DNA from: Olivibacter sp. SDN3
Lineage (GTDB): Bacteria; Bacteroidota; Bacteroidia; Sphingobacteriales; Sphingobacteriaceae
DNA length: 64,000 nt
Reading direction: 5' to 3'
Assembly (NCBI RefSeq): GCF_014334135.1
Contig: NZ_CP060497.1
Coordinates: 5,270,001 to 5,334,000 of the forward strand
In this document: positions 34,820-43,847 of the stretch, piece by piece
Numbering within the stretch: position 1 is the stretch's first letter
Layout: every line of letters begins with the position of its first letter
Translations under genes and position numbers: made by a program
The notes under the pieces: generated by a model
The model's input: only the letters and a program-made list of their open reading frames with translations
Told to the model about the DNA's origin: nothing
The model's database searches: none

Positions 34820-35773
34820 ATGAAGAAATATACATATACAGAAAAAAAAGATACACGTTCTGGCTTTGGTGCTGGCTTACATGAGATAGGTAAAAAAAAT
34901 GACAAGGTAGTTGCGCTGTGTGCAGATTTAATTGGGTCCTTAAAAATGGATGCCTTTAAAAAAGATTTCCCTGAGCGTTTCTTTCAAGTTGGTATTGCAG
35001 AAGCAAATATGATGGGCATAGCTGCGGGACTTACCATAGGCGGCAAAATCCCGTATACCGGAACATTCGCGAATTTTTCAACAGGAAGAGTATATGATCA
35101 AATCCGTCAGTCTATAGCTTATTCTGGGAAAAATGTTAAAATTTGTGCTTCACATGCTGGTTTAACCTTAGGAGAAGACGGTGCTACCCACCAGATATTA
35201 GAAGATATCGGTCTGATGAAGATGCTTCCGGGAATGACAGTAATTAATCCATGTGACTATAACCAGACAAAAGCGGCCACCATTGCTATAGCAAATCACG
35301 ACGGGCCGGTATATTTACGTTTTGGGCGTCCATCTGTACCTATATTTACGGATCCTGATCAAAAGTTTGAAATTGGCAAGGCCTGGATGGTAAACGAGGG
35401 TACCGACGTTACGATAGTGGCTACTGGCCATCTCGTATGGGAAGCTATACAAGCTGGGGAAAAACTTGCCGAAGTAGGTATTGACGCAGAAATAATTAAT
35501 ATACATACCATCAAACCTATTGATGAGGAAGCTATTTTAAGATCAGTTTCAAAAACAGGTTGTGTGGTAACGGCAGAAGAACACAACCGTTTAGGCGGAC
35601 TAGGCGATAGTGTAGCACAGGTTTTAGTAAAAAACAACCCTGTCCCACAGGAATATGTGGCCGTGAACGATAGCTTCGGAGAAAGTGGTACACCGGCCCA
35701 ATTAATGGCTAAATATGGCTTAAATGCCGATAACATCGTAAGCGCTGTTCAAAAAGTAATCAAGCGCAAATAA
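34820..35773 (+). CDS. Transketolase, C-terminal (pyrimidine-binding and C-terminal domain) subunit
   Basis: The second half of the split transketolase, 317 residues. It contains VGIAEANMMGIAAGLTIGGK, whose glutamate activates thiamine diphosphate. CASHAGLTLGEDGATHQILE carries the conserved donor-site histidines, and the C-terminal domain has VTAEEHNRLGGLGDSVAQV. Its start is two bases after the N-terminal gene and a terminator hairpin follows, so the pair is a discrete transcription unit. Confidence 0.93.
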   Translation: MKKYTYTEKKDTRSGFGAGLHEIGKKNDKVVALCADLIGSLKMDAFKKDFPERFFQVGIAEANMMGIAAGLTIGGKIPYTGTFANFSTGRVYDQIRQSIAYSGKNVKICASHAGLTLGEDGATHQILEDIGLMKMLPGMTVINPCDYNQTKAATIAIANHDGPVYLRFGRPSVPIFTDPDQKFEIGKAWMVNEGTDVTIVATGHLVWEAIQAGEKLAEVGIDAEIINIHTIKPIDEEAILRSVSKTGCVVTAEEHNRLGGLGDSVAQVLVKNNPVPQEYVAVNDSFGESGTPAQLMAKYGLNADNIVSAVQKVIKRK

Positions 35774-35784
35774 GGGTTTAACAG

Positions 35785-35833
35785 AAAAACGGTTGCTGAT
35801 GCTCCTAACAGGTCATCAACCTCCGTTTTTGTT
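35785..35833 (+). terminator. Terminator after split transketolase
   Basis: AAAAACGG (35785-35792) pairs with CCGTTTTT (35823-35830), with an additional inner pairing of GATG and CATC, followed by T-rich sequence. It precedes the sigma factor start at 35856 and would separate the two units. Confidence 0.6.
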
Positions 35834-35855
35834 TGCTAACAGTATACCCTATATA

Positions 35856-36401
35856 ATGGAAGATTCAATTATAATTGAAAAATTTTCGGTAGAGAAAACG
35901 CGTAATGAAGCCTTCAATCTTTTGTTGAATAAGTATCAGCAAAGAATTTATTGGCATGTGAGAAGGTTGGTGGTAGATCATGACGATGCCGACGACTTGG
36001 TACAGGACATTTTCGTTAAGGTTTGGAAAAATTTGGCTAATTTCAGAGCAGATGCACAGCTATATACCTGGTTGTACCGCATTGCTACCAATGAATGTAT
36101 TACCTTTCTGAATAAGAAAAAACAATATCAAAATATCTCATTAGATGATGACTCATCTTCGTACTTAGCAGAAACTTTAACAAGCTCTTCTTACTTTAAT
36201 GGTAACCAAGCTCAGTTAAAGTTACAACAAGCATTATTGACATTACCAGAGAAGCAACGACTGGTGTTCAACATGAAATACTTTGATGATTTGAAATATG
36301 ATGAAATTTCAGAAGTTTTAGGCACTAGCGTTGGCGCTTTGAAAGCTTCCTATCACTTAGCTGTTAAAAAAATTGAGCATTTTTTTAATGAAAGCGATTA
36401 A
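35856..36401 (+). CDS. ECF-type RNA polymerase sigma factor
   Basis: A 181-residue sigma-70-family factor of the ECF group with only regions 2 and 4. Region 2 includes DADDLVQDIFVKVWKNLANF and LYTWLYRIATNECITFLNKK. Region 4 is LPEKQRLVFNMKYFDDLKYDEISEVLGTSVGALKASYHLAVKK, a helix-turn-helix that reads the -35 element. The frame is open from 35793, but ATG at 35856 gives a normal length and avoids translating through the terminator hairpin. It heads a three-gene unit with an anti-sigma-like membrane protein and a Spy-like periplasmic protein. Confidence 0.92.
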   Translation: MEDSIIIEKFSVEKTRNEAFNLLLNKYQQRIYWHVRRLVVDHDDADDLVQDIFVKVWKNLANFRADAQLYTWLYRIATNECITFLNKKKQYQNISLDDDSSSYLAETLTSSSYFNGNQAQLKLQQALLTLPEKQRLVFNMKYFDDLKYDEISEVLGTSVGALKASYHLAVKKIEHFFNESD

Positions 36402-36436
36402 ACCTTTTGTAAATAGGACTATCTAACGATTTTACT

Positions 36437-37114
36437 ATGAACGCTATGGACAATAAAAACAATCGACACCAAGACTGGGAAAACAAGCAAATTACCGGTA
36501 TCTTGAACAGTAATCCATTTATTGTTCCCGAAAATTATTTTAATTCGTTGGAAATTAAAATAAAACAGCGGATCAAAGTAGTAAATGAAACCAAAGATTT
36601 TCTAAAGGTACCGGAGGGATATTTTGATACATTACAACAAAGAATCCATAACAGAATCAATCAGACTGAGCTTGGAAAAGCGGATGACCCATCTTTTGTT
36701 TCCGAATTAAAAAACAAAGCTCCCACAGCTGGATACACACTTCCTGTTGATTATTTTGAAGGGCTTACGAATAAAATCAACCGTGCTGTCGATAGTCAAA
36801 CAAGCAAAACTGTTGAGCAAAAAGCATCTAAGGGGATAAAAAGGATGTGGAGCACTTGGATCGGTTATGCCGCAGCCGCCTGTCTTGCTATTACCGTGGG
36901 TGTTTATACTTTTTCGCCAACGAATACACCCAACAGTCTGCAACAAAGATTCCATAATATCCCGGAAAATGAAATTATCAGCTATCTAGAGTACTATACG
37001 GAACCTGCTGATTTGTCGGTTATAGATGATATGCAGCTGGAAGAGTCTTTTCAAGCAACTGAACGCTACTTTACGGAAGAAGATATAGAAGCTTATTTAG
37101 ATTATAACATCTAA
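36437..37114 (+). CDS. Membrane protein, probable anti-sigma factor, with three internal repeats
   Basis: A 225-residue protein with one transmembrane segment (about residues 140-158, GYAAAACLAITVGVYTF). The cytoplasmic N-terminal part has three copies of a motif PxxYFxxLxxxIxxxI: FIVPENYFNSLEIKIKQRI at 28-46, FLKVPEGYFDTLQQRIHNRI at 55-74 and YTLPVDYFEGLTNKINRAV at 100-118. The periplasmic tail is acidic. I do not recognise a named family. The position after an ECF sigma gene, the topology and the order sigma, membrane protein, periplasmic protein are those of a sigma/anti-sigma module, so the role is inferred. Confidence 0.7.
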   Translation: MNAMDNKNNRHQDWENKQITGILNSNPFIVPENYFNSLEIKIKQRIKVVNETKDFLKVPEGYFDTLQQRIHNRINQTELGKADDPSFVSELKNKAPTAGYTLPVDYFEGLTNKINRAVDSQTSKTVEQKASKGIKRMWSTWIGYAAAACLAITVGVYTFSPTNTPNSLQQRFHNIPENEIISYLEYYTEPADLSVIDDMQLEESFQATERYFTEEDIEAYLDYNI

Positions 37115-37123
37115 TTAAATAAA

Positions 37124-37528
37124 ATGAAGAAGTTATTATTTACCTGTTTTCTTTTTTTTGCTTTCCTGTTGTGTATAAATGCGCAGGATAATCAACGTGA
37201 AAATCGCTTTAAACAAATTGAAGCAGCAAAAATAGCGTACATTACGAAAGAACTTGCCCTAAGTCCAGGCGATGCAGAGCGTTTTTTTCCGCTTTACAAC
37301 CAATACCAAAAAGAACTAAGGGCATTGATACATCAAAAAAAGAGTGATGATGGGCACAAAAAGGAAGAATTGGCATTCGATTCAGAAGTTCTTTCGCTCA
37401 AATTGAAATATAGAGATGCCTTTATTCCTATCATAAATGCTGAACGGACGGCTAGATTTTTTGAAGCGGAACGAGAGTTTCGCGAACGACTTTTAAAAGA
37501 ATTACGCGATAGGAGAAACAATCATTAA
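37124..37528 (+). CDS. Periplasmic Spy/CpxP-like protein
   Basis: A 134-residue exported protein with a signal peptide (LLFTCFLFFAFLLCINAQ) and a highly charged all-helical mature part. The segment ITKELALSPGDAERFFPLYN resembles the LTxxQ-type repeat of Spy/CpxP-like chaperones, and similar proteins follow ECF sigma/anti-sigma pairs in Bacteroidota. It starts nine bases after the anti-sigma-like gene. It may sense or buffer envelope stress; this is inference. A terminator follows. Confidence 0.7.
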   Translation: MKKLLFTCFLFFAFLLCINAQDNQRENRFKQIEAAKIAYITKELALSPGDAERFFPLYNQYQKELRALIHQKKSDDGHKKEELAFDSEVLSLKLKYRDAFIPIINAERTARFFEAEREFRERLLKELRDRRNNH

Positions 37529-37561
37529 TTAACGTATTGTATTTTCCCAATATATGTTGAG

Positions 37562-37596
37562 GTACCTATGTTGTTTTCATAGGTACTTTGTTTTTT
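37562..37596 (+). terminator. Rho-independent terminator of the sigma-factor operon
   Basis: GTACCTATG pairs perfectly with CATAGGTAC around a seven-base loop, followed by TTTGTTTTTT. It lies between the Spy-like and aminotransferase genes. Confidence 0.85.
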
Positions 37597-37615
37597 CAAT
37601 GACGTCAATTAAATT

Positions 37616-38800
37616 ATGTTAAATAACCGTCAACTTTTCTTGTTAAATACAGCTCAAACGTCTACTTCACCGCGTTTAATAGAAATAGAAAAAGCTGAGG
37701 GTCTTTATCTATACGGCCCGAATGGCGAAAAATATATGGACCTGGTATCTGGTTTTGCCGTTAGCAATATCGGCCACCGCCATCCCAGTGTATTGCGGGC
37801 AATAAAAGATCAGTTAGATAAGTACCTACATGTAACCGTTTACGGTGAATTTGTACAGGAGCCACAGATTAACCTAGCCACTAAGTTAGTCTCGTTGCTT
37901 CCCCAAGAGTTAAACAATGTGTATTTTGTAAATTCTGGCACGGAAGCTACTGAGGGAGCAATGAAAATTGCAAAAAAGTACACCGGCAGAAGCGAGTTTA
38001 TTGCTGCAAAAAAAGCTTATCATGGAAGCACACAAGGAGCATTAAGTCTAATGGGGGACGACAAGTATAAAACACCTTACGGTCCGCTCCTACCCAATAT
38101 CCAATATATTACGTATAACAGCATTGCAGACCTTTCAAAGATAACAAGTAACACGGCAGCTGTCGTACTTGAAGCTGTACAGGGAGAAGCCGGTGTCCGA
38201 ATTCCAAATGTTCATTATATCCAAAAGCTCCGCAGTATCTGTAATGAGACGGGAACTTTACTTATTTTTGATGAAATTCAAACAGGGTTTGGGCGCACAG
38301 GTAAGTTATTTGCTTTTGAACATTATAAAATCGTTCCCGATATATTATTAACTGCTAAGGGCCTGGGAGGAGGCATGCCTCTCGGGGCCTTTATTACCAG
38401 GCATGAAATAATGGATGTAATCAAAGACAATCCAATACTGGGCCATATTACAACCTTTGGAGGACATCCAGTGAGCTGTGCTGCCGCACTTGCATCTTTA
38501 AATGTTATCTTAGATGAAAACTTAATGGCCGGAGTGGATAAAAAACATCAAATCTTTAAACAACAGTTAAAGCATCCGCTAATACGGGAAGTAAGAGGTT
38601 TGGGGCTCATGATGTGCATCCAATTAGACACCTTTGAACAGGTAGAAAAGGTCAGTAAATATTGTGCGAATAACGGTGTATTGGTCGACTGGTTCTTACA
38701 TCACGAAACCGCTTTACGTATTTCACCTCCGCTCATAATTACAGAAGAAGAGATTATCAACGCATGTACGGTAATTAAAGAAGGCCTAGATAACTTATAA
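37616..38800 (+). CDS. Class III pyridoxal-phosphate aminotransferase (acetylornithine / 4-aminobutyrate group)
   Basis: A 394-residue cytoplasmic omega-aminotransferase. The catalytic lysine is Lys248 in LLTAKGLGGGMPLGAF; Asp219 in IFDEIQTGFGRTG contacts the cofactor nitrogen. NSGTEATEGAMKIAKK, the phosphate-binding loop, and the active-site YHGSTQGALSLMG are present. The family includes ArgD, GABA and ornithine transaminases. Without arginine-biosynthesis neighbours I cannot choose the substrate. It is transcribed alone and followed by a large hairpin shared with the convergent thioredoxin gene. Confidence 0.88.
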   Translation: MLNNRQLFLLNTAQTSTSPRLIEIEKAEGLYLYGPNGEKYMDLVSGFAVSNIGHRHPSVLRAIKDQLDKYLHVTVYGEFVQEPQINLATKLVSLLPQELNNVYFVNSGTEATEGAMKIAKKYTGRSEFIAAKKAYHGSTQGALSLMGDDKYKTPYGPLLPNIQYITYNSIADLSKITSNTAAVVLEAVQGEAGVRIPNVHYIQKLRSICNETGTLLIFDEIQTGFGRTGKLFAFEHYKIVPDILLTAKGLGGGMPLGAFITRHEIMDVIKDNPILGHITTFGGHPVSCAAALASLNVILDENLMAGVDKKHQIFKQQLKHPLIREVRGLGLMMCIQLDTFEQVEKVSKYCANNGVLVDWFLHHETALRISPPLIITEEEIINACTVIKEGLDNL

Positions 38801-38806
38801 ATAAGT

Positions 38807-38867
38807 ACGGGTTATTATAATGGCGAGTTTCAGAAAAAGTCTGGAACCCGCCATTATAATAACCCGT
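38807..38867. terminator. Very long hairpin terminator between convergent genes
   Basis: ACGGGTTATTATAATGGCG (38807-38825) and its perfect 19-base reverse complement (38849-38867) form a stem that can extend inward through GTTTCAG/CTGGAAC with a G-T pair and a short loop. It fills most of the gap between the aminotransferase and trxA stops. There is no long T-tract, so termination is inferred from position and stability. Confidence 0.7.
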
Positions 38868-38893
38868 AAGATCTAAATCGATACAGCACTTAA

Positions 38894-39214
38894 TTAAACG
38901 AGCTGTGCTTCCAATTTACTTGCTAATACAGATTTGGGAACAGCGCCGATTTGCTTATCTACGATCTCGCCATTTTTAAAGAATAACAAAGCAGGTATAT
39001 TACGAATACCGTACTTCGTTGAAATATCGGAATTGTGGTCTACATTTACTTTACCTACTACCGCTTTACCATCATATTCTTTGGCAAGCTCTTCTACGAC
39101 TGGACCTACCATACGACATGGTCCGCACCATTCTGCCCAAAAATCTACCAATACAGGTTTGTCTGATTTCAATACAACCTCATCAAAGTTGCTATCTGTG
39201 ATTTCTAATGCCAT
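38894..39214 (-). CDS. trxA: Thioredoxin
   Basis: A 106-residue cytoplasmic thioredoxin with the redox motif WAEWCGPCRM (Cys30 and Cys33) and the cis-proline in RNIPALLFFKNG. The open frame extends 39 codons further upstream, but the ATG at 39214 (MALEITDSNF) gives exactly the family length, so the upstream part is non-coding. A promoter is visible at 39278-39307. It probably also supplies electrons to the Bcp peroxidase encoded 5 kb away. Confidence 0.96.
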   Translation of the reverse strand: MALEITDSNFDEVVLKSDKPVLVDFWAEWCGPCRMVGPVVEELAKEYDGKAVVGKVNVDHNSDISTKYGIRNIPALLFFKNGEIVDKQIGAVPKSVLASKLEAQLV

Positions 39215-39277
39215 TATTTTGAATTTATTTTTATTTACTAATTTGTTAATTTCTCTATATACATTAATAAATGAATA

Positions 39278-39307
39278 CAAATATAGCTTTTCAAATGTTT
39301 TGCCAAA
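39278..39307 (-). promoter_or_regulatory. Bacteroidota-type promoter of trxA
   Basis: Read on the minus strand: TTTG at 39307-39304, 18 bases, then TATATTTG at 39285-39278. The spacing is one base short of the common 19-21 but otherwise a good match. Expected transcript leader is about 55 bases. Confidence 0.5.
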
Positions 39308-39330
39308 CCATCGCGGGTGACAATCTGACA

Positions 39331-42300
39331 TTAATTTAACTTATAGCCCCGTTCTCCCGTAAGCGTTTTCAGCTCTTCCAGAAATTCATTACTTAAATGC
39401 ACCTTGAGACCTTTGGCCGGCATTTCTAAACTCACCTTATCTTCAAAATCAAGTAATATAAATTTTAGTTGACAATTCCTCACTTCTTCCTCTTGATTTT
39501 TGGTAATGATATGTTGCAAATTTTCTACGAAATTTTGATTCAAATCATGTAATGGTACCTGAATACTGATAGACTTAGCCATTTTATCCCGTAACTCTGA
39601 AAGGAGCTGAATAGCGGTTATTTTAAACTCCCAATTATCTTGTTGTCGAAAACGCTCGCTAACCGTACCACGGATCTGCAAAAAGTAGTTTTCATTCATG
39701 AACCCTCTGAATTTTACATAATCTTCACCAAACAGCGCCATTTCATAGGAGTCCGAGTAGTCTTCAAAGGTCATCCTACCATAGGGCTTGCCGGTTTTCG
39801 TCATCCCGTGATAAACCGCTGTGACCATCCCTCCCAACACCATTTCTTTATTTTTTATCTTCGCAAACTCTGTTTTTATATCTTCTACGCCATTATCGTT
39901 TACCTCAATACCGGGATCTTCATTCTCATTATCTTTTATTTTCCCTGCCCCTCCCCTCATTTTATCAATTAAATGCAGTTGGCTCACTTTGTGCTGACAG
40001 AAATACGCCAGCTCAAGCCTATAGTCGTCCATCGGATGGCCGGTAATATACATGCTCACCACATTTTTCTCATGTCGTAGTTTTTCCATTAAGCCCCACT
40101 CTTGGCATGGAGGAAGTGTTGGTTCTGGAATATCGGCATCACTTGTACCTCCAAATAGTGACATCGCTGCATTACTCTTATTGTATTGATAATCGTTCGT
40201 ATATTTTATTAGGCGTTCTATACCATTATGCCCCATCCCTTCAGGCACATTAAAAAATTGGGATCTCGTCATACCAAAGCAATCAAAAGCACCGCTATAT
40301 ACTAAACTTTCGTACACCTTTTTATTAATGGTCCGCGGATTGCTCCGCCTTGCAAAATCTCCTATCGACTGATATTTTCCTTCCTCTCTATTACTAACAA
40401 TGGTATCTACTGCGCCCGCTCCTACTCCTTTAACCGCTCCGATACCAAACCGTATAGCTCCCTGTTCGTTCACCGTAAATTTATAAAACGATTCATTCAC
40501 ATCTGGTCCCAACACTGTCAATCCCATCCGTTTACACTCTTCCATAAAGAATGAGATTTGCTTAATATCATTCATGTTATTGGATAATACAGCTGCCATA
40601 TATTCAGCAGGGTAATGTGCCTTCAGATACGCCGTCTGATAAGCTACCCAAGCGTAACAGGTAGAATGCGATTTATTAAAGGCATAACTGGCAAAAGCTT
40701 CCCAATCTTTCCATATTTTTTCAAGCACTTTAGCGTCATGTCCGTTTTCTGCTGCCTGTTGCACAAATTTAGGTTTCATTTTGTCGAGTACGTCTCGCTG
40801 TTTCTTACCCATCGCTTTACGCAAAACATCGGCCTCACCTTTCGTGAAACCCGCTAGTTTTTGCGATAAAAGCATCACCTGCTCTTGATAAACGGTAATA
40901 CCATAGGTTTCCTGCAAATACTCCTCGCAAGCCTCTAAATCATATGTAATAGGCTCTTCTCCATTTTTGCGACGGACGAAGCTAGGAATATATTCCAAAG
41001 GCCCTGGGCGATATAGAGCGTTCATCGCTATCAGGTCACCAAATACCGTTGGCTTAAGCTCCTTCATGTATTTTTGCATACCGGGCGACTCGTATTGGAA
41101 AATCCCAACCGTTTCTCCACGTTGAAAAAGTTCATAGGTCTTTATATCGTCTATCGGAAAATTATCGGGATCCAGTTCCACTCCTTTTGTATGTTTCACC
41201 AAACTAACGGTATCCTTTATCAAAGTAAGTGTCTTGAGTCCAAGAAAATCCATTTTTAGCAGACCTGCACTTTCCACCACGGAATTATCAAATTGCGTGA
41301 CATACAACTCCGAGTCCTTTGCGGTAGATACCGGAACAAAATTGGTAATATCATCTGGTGTGATAATCACGCCACAAGCATGTATACCCGTGTTCCGAAC
41401 GGAACCCTCCAGAGCTTTGGCCTGTCTAATGGTTTCTGCACCAACATCATTGCCGTTAGACAGATTAATAAGTTCCCGAACACCTTCCAACTCTTCTGTT
41501 CGTAAAGCACTTTTCAATGCTTGCGCATCCATGTTGAAAAGTTTATTAAGTTTGAGGTTAGGCACCAATTTAGCAATCTTGTCTGCCTCAAAGAGAGGTA
41601 AATCAAGTACTCTAGCGGTATCGCGTATAGATGACTTGGCGGCCATCGTACCATAAGTAATAATTTGAGCTACTTGATTCGCTCCATATTTATTGATCAC
41701 GTAATCCATAACCCGTCCTCTGCCTTCGTCATCAAAATCAATATCGATATCGGGCATCGACACGCGGTCTGGATTCAGGAAACGCTCAAAAAGTAAATCA
41801 TAGGCAATCGGATCAATATTGGTTATCCCTAAACAATAGGCAACAGCAGATCCAGCTGCTGACCCCCTACCGGGTCCCACGGAGACCCCAATATCCCGTG
41901 CCGCAGCTATAAAATCCTGCACGATCAAAAAATATCCCGGGTAACCCGTCTTTTCTATCGTCTGCAATTCAAAATCTAAGCGTTCCCGTATTTCCGGAGT
42001 AATTTTTTCATAACGCTTTTCTGCCCCCACATAGGTAAGATGACGTAAATACTTATTTTCACCGCGCTTACCACCGTCGTCGTTGTCTCCTTCTACCTGA
42101 AATTCTTCTGGTATATCAAATTTTGGCAGCAATACGTTCCGGTATAGCGAATATACTTCTACTTTATCGATGATTTCCTGAATGTTGGAAATAGCCTCAG
42201 GAATATCGGTAAAAAGTTTCTTCATGTCTTCTCCCGGTTTAAAAAAATACTCTTCATTGGGTAGACCATACCTAAAGCCTCTTCCTCTTCCTTTTGGCGT

Positions 42301-43812
42301 TGCCAGCTTTTCAGCATCCCTCACACACAACAAAATATCATGTGCATGAGCATCTTCCTTATTGATATAATAGGTATTATTTGTAGCCACCAGTTTCACC
42401 TGATGCTTTTTAGCCAACTCAATCAGGCTTGCATTTACTCTGTTCTCGTCCTCTTGGTTATGTCTCATCATCTCTATATAAAAGTCTTTACCAAAAGTAT
42501 GTTTCCACCAGAGCAAGGCCTCCTCCGCCTGATTTTCACCTAAATTCAAAATTTTGTTAGGTATTTCTCCATAGAGATTTCCCGAAAGCACAATAATATT
42601 GTCTTTATATTGCTCAATTACACCTCTGTCAATCCTGGGTACATAGTAAAATCCATTCGTATAAGCGATGGAAGACATTTTAGCTAAATTATGGTACCCT
42701 TCTTTATTCTTAGCCAACATGACAATCTGGTATCCATTGTCTTTTCGTGTTTTATCTTTGTGATCTTCACAGACAAAAAACTCACAGCCAACTATAGGTT
42801 TAATAATAACTTCTGTAGGTTGTTCGCCTTTTTCGATAGCTTCTTTGTTCTTTGCCTCCGCTGCCTTATTATGATTAAGTACATTACTAACAAAATGAAA
42901 GGCTCCCATCATATTGGCGTGATCAGTAATAGCTACTGCAGGCATTTTATATTTAGCTGCAGCTTTAACCAAATCTGCCACAGAGATCGTAGACTGTAAG
43001 ATGGAAAACTGTGTATGATTGTGTAAATGAACAAAATCAATTTCCTTAAGCTCTTCCTTATTTGCTTCAAGTTCTTTTTTAGATAAACCGTCTTCCTGTT
43101 CTGCCTGACGTTTTCTGATTTCATCCGAGGCCGCTTTTAAATTAACATGCCGCAAACCAACGGCTTCAATCGGTTCTGCATTATTGGCTCTAAATAACTC
43201 AAAATAGTCCTCTTGTACCTGTAATTCAGTGGCGGTGAAAACCTTCCTTTTGATGAGTTCCAGAAAACAACGTGCAGTTGCTTCCACATCGGCAGTTGCA
43301 TTATGTGCTTCTGCAAAGGGTACACCGAATAAATATTCATGGAGTTCTGTTAGGTTTGGCAATTTAAATTTACCTCCCCTACCTCCTGGAAGCTGTAATA
43401 GATTTGCCGTAACTTCTGTACAGGTATCGAGTACCGGCTTTTCGGTTAGGGTATTAGCTACACTCATCCGATGGAGCTCACATCCCATAATATTGATATC
43501 AAAACCAATATTTTGGCCAACAACAAATGTCGATTTGCCGAGCGCTATATTAAATTTCTCCAATACGTCCATCAGTGGCATTCCCTGCTCCAACGCGAGT
43601 TCTGTAGAAATACCGTGAATTCGTTCAGCATCGTAAGGTATATTAAAACCATCCGGTTTAACGAGATAATCTTGATGTTCTACCAGATTACCCATTTCGT
43701 CATGCAGTTGCCACGCAATCTGTATACATCGAGGCCAATTATCAGTATCCGTAATCGGTGCGTCCCAACGTTTTGGTAAACCAGTTGTTTCAGTATCAAA
43801 TATTAAGTACAT
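39331..43812 (-). CDS. dnaE: DNA polymerase III alpha subunit with fused N-terminal DEDDh proofreading exonuclease
   Basis: The replicative polymerase catalytic subunit, 1493 residues, about 300 more than E. coli DnaE. Residues 1-195 are a DnaQ-like 3'-5' exonuclease with Asp6 and Glu8 (FDTET), Asp105 (GFDINIM), and His170 and Asp175 (AHNATADV), a full DEDDh set. A linker with a charged helix precedes the PHP domain starting FVHLHNHTQFSIL near residue 260. The polymerase active site is GRGSAAGSAVAY then PDIDIDFDD (Asp688, Asp690, Asp692). Finger and beta-binding regions and an OB domain (VLGGMVTAVYHGMTKTGKPY) follow. The fusion makes proofreading part of the same polypeptide. Similar fusions are known in some Bacteroidota. 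Confidence 0.95.
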   Translation of the reverse strand: MYLIFDTETTGLPKRWDAPITDTDNWPRCIQIAWQLHDEMGNLVEHQDYLVKPDGFNIPYDAERIHGISTELALEQGMPLMDVLEKFNIALGKSTFVVGQNIGFDINIMGCELHRMSVANTLTEKPVLDTCTEVTANLLQLPGGRGGKFKLPNLTELHEYLFGVPFAEAHNATADVEATARCFLELIKRKVFTATELQVQEDYFELFRANNAEPIEAVGLRHVNLKAASDEIRKRQAEQEDGLSKKELEANKEELKEIDFVHLHNHTQFSILQSTISVADLVKAAAKYKMPAVAITDHANMMGAFHFVSNVLNHNKAAEAKNKEAIEKGEQPTEVIIKPIVGCEFFVCEDHKDKTRKDNGYQIVMLAKNKEGYHNLAKMSSIAYTNGFYYVPRIDRGVIEQYKDNIIVLSGNLYGEIPNKILNLGENQAEEALLWWKHTFGKDFYIEMMRHNQEDENRVNASLIELAKKHQVKLVATNNTYYINKEDAHAHDILLCVRDAEKLATPKGRGRGFRYGLPNEEYFFKPGEDMKKLFTDIPEAISNIQEIIDKVEVYSLYRNVLLPKFDIPEEFQVEGDNDDGGKRGENKYLRHLTYVGAEKRYEKITPEIRERLDFELQTIEKTGYPGYFLIVQDFIAAARDIGVSVGPGRGSAAGSAVAYCLGITNIDPIAYDLLFERFLNPDRVSMPDIDIDFDDEGRGRVMDYVINKYGANQVAQIITYGTMAAKSSIRDTARVLDLPLFEADKIAKLVPNLKLNKLFNMDAQALKSALRTEELEGVRELINLSNGNDVGAETIRQAKALEGSVRNTGIHACGVIITPDDITNFVPVSTAKDSELYVTQFDNSVVESAGLLKMDFLGLKTLTLIKDTVSLVKHTKGVELDPDNFPIDDIKTYELFQRGETVGIFQYESPGMQKYMKELKPTVFGDLIAMNALYRPGPLEYIPSFVRRKNGEEPITYDLEACEEYLQETYGITVYQEQVMLLSQKLAGFTKGEADVLRKAMGKKQRDVLDKMKPKFVQQAAENGHDAKVLEKIWKDWEAFASYAFNKSHSTCYAWVAYQTAYLKAHYPAEYMAAVLSNNMNDIKQISFFMEECKRMGLTVLGPDVNESFYKFTVNEQGAIRFGIGAVKGVGAGAVDTIVSNREEGKYQSIGDFARRSNPRTINKKVYESLVYSGAFDCFGMTRSQFFNVPEGMGHNGIERLIKYTNDYQYNKSNAAMSLFGGTSDADIPEPTLPPCQEWGLMEKLRHEKNVVSMYITGHPMDDYRLELAYFCQHKVSQLHLIDKMRGGAGKIKDNENEDPGIEVNDNGVEDIKTEFAKIKNKEMVLGGMVTAVYHGMTKTGKPYGRMTFEDYSDSYEMALFGEDYVKFRGFMNENYFLQIRGTVSERFRQQDNWEFKITAIQLLSELRDKMAKSISIQVPLHDLNQNFVENLQHIITKNQEEEVRNCQLKFILLDFEDKVSLEMPAKGLKVHLSNEFLEELKTLTGERGYKLN

Positions 43813-43847
43813 AGCTAGTAATATATGGATTGAGCATTAAGAATATA

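Noticed and set aside
38934-39320. Open frame of 128 codons on the plus strand over trxA
   Set aside because: It mirrors the thioredoxin gene and its upstream region; thioredoxin motifs are on the minus strand.
39215-39331. N-terminal extension of thioredoxin by 39 codons
   Set aside because: The extension contains the promoter and no family similarity; ATG at 39214 gives normal thioredoxin length.
41234-41656. Open frame of 140 codons on the plus strand inside dnaE
   Set aside because: It is antisense to conserved DnaE codons and its composition follows from them; no domain is visible.
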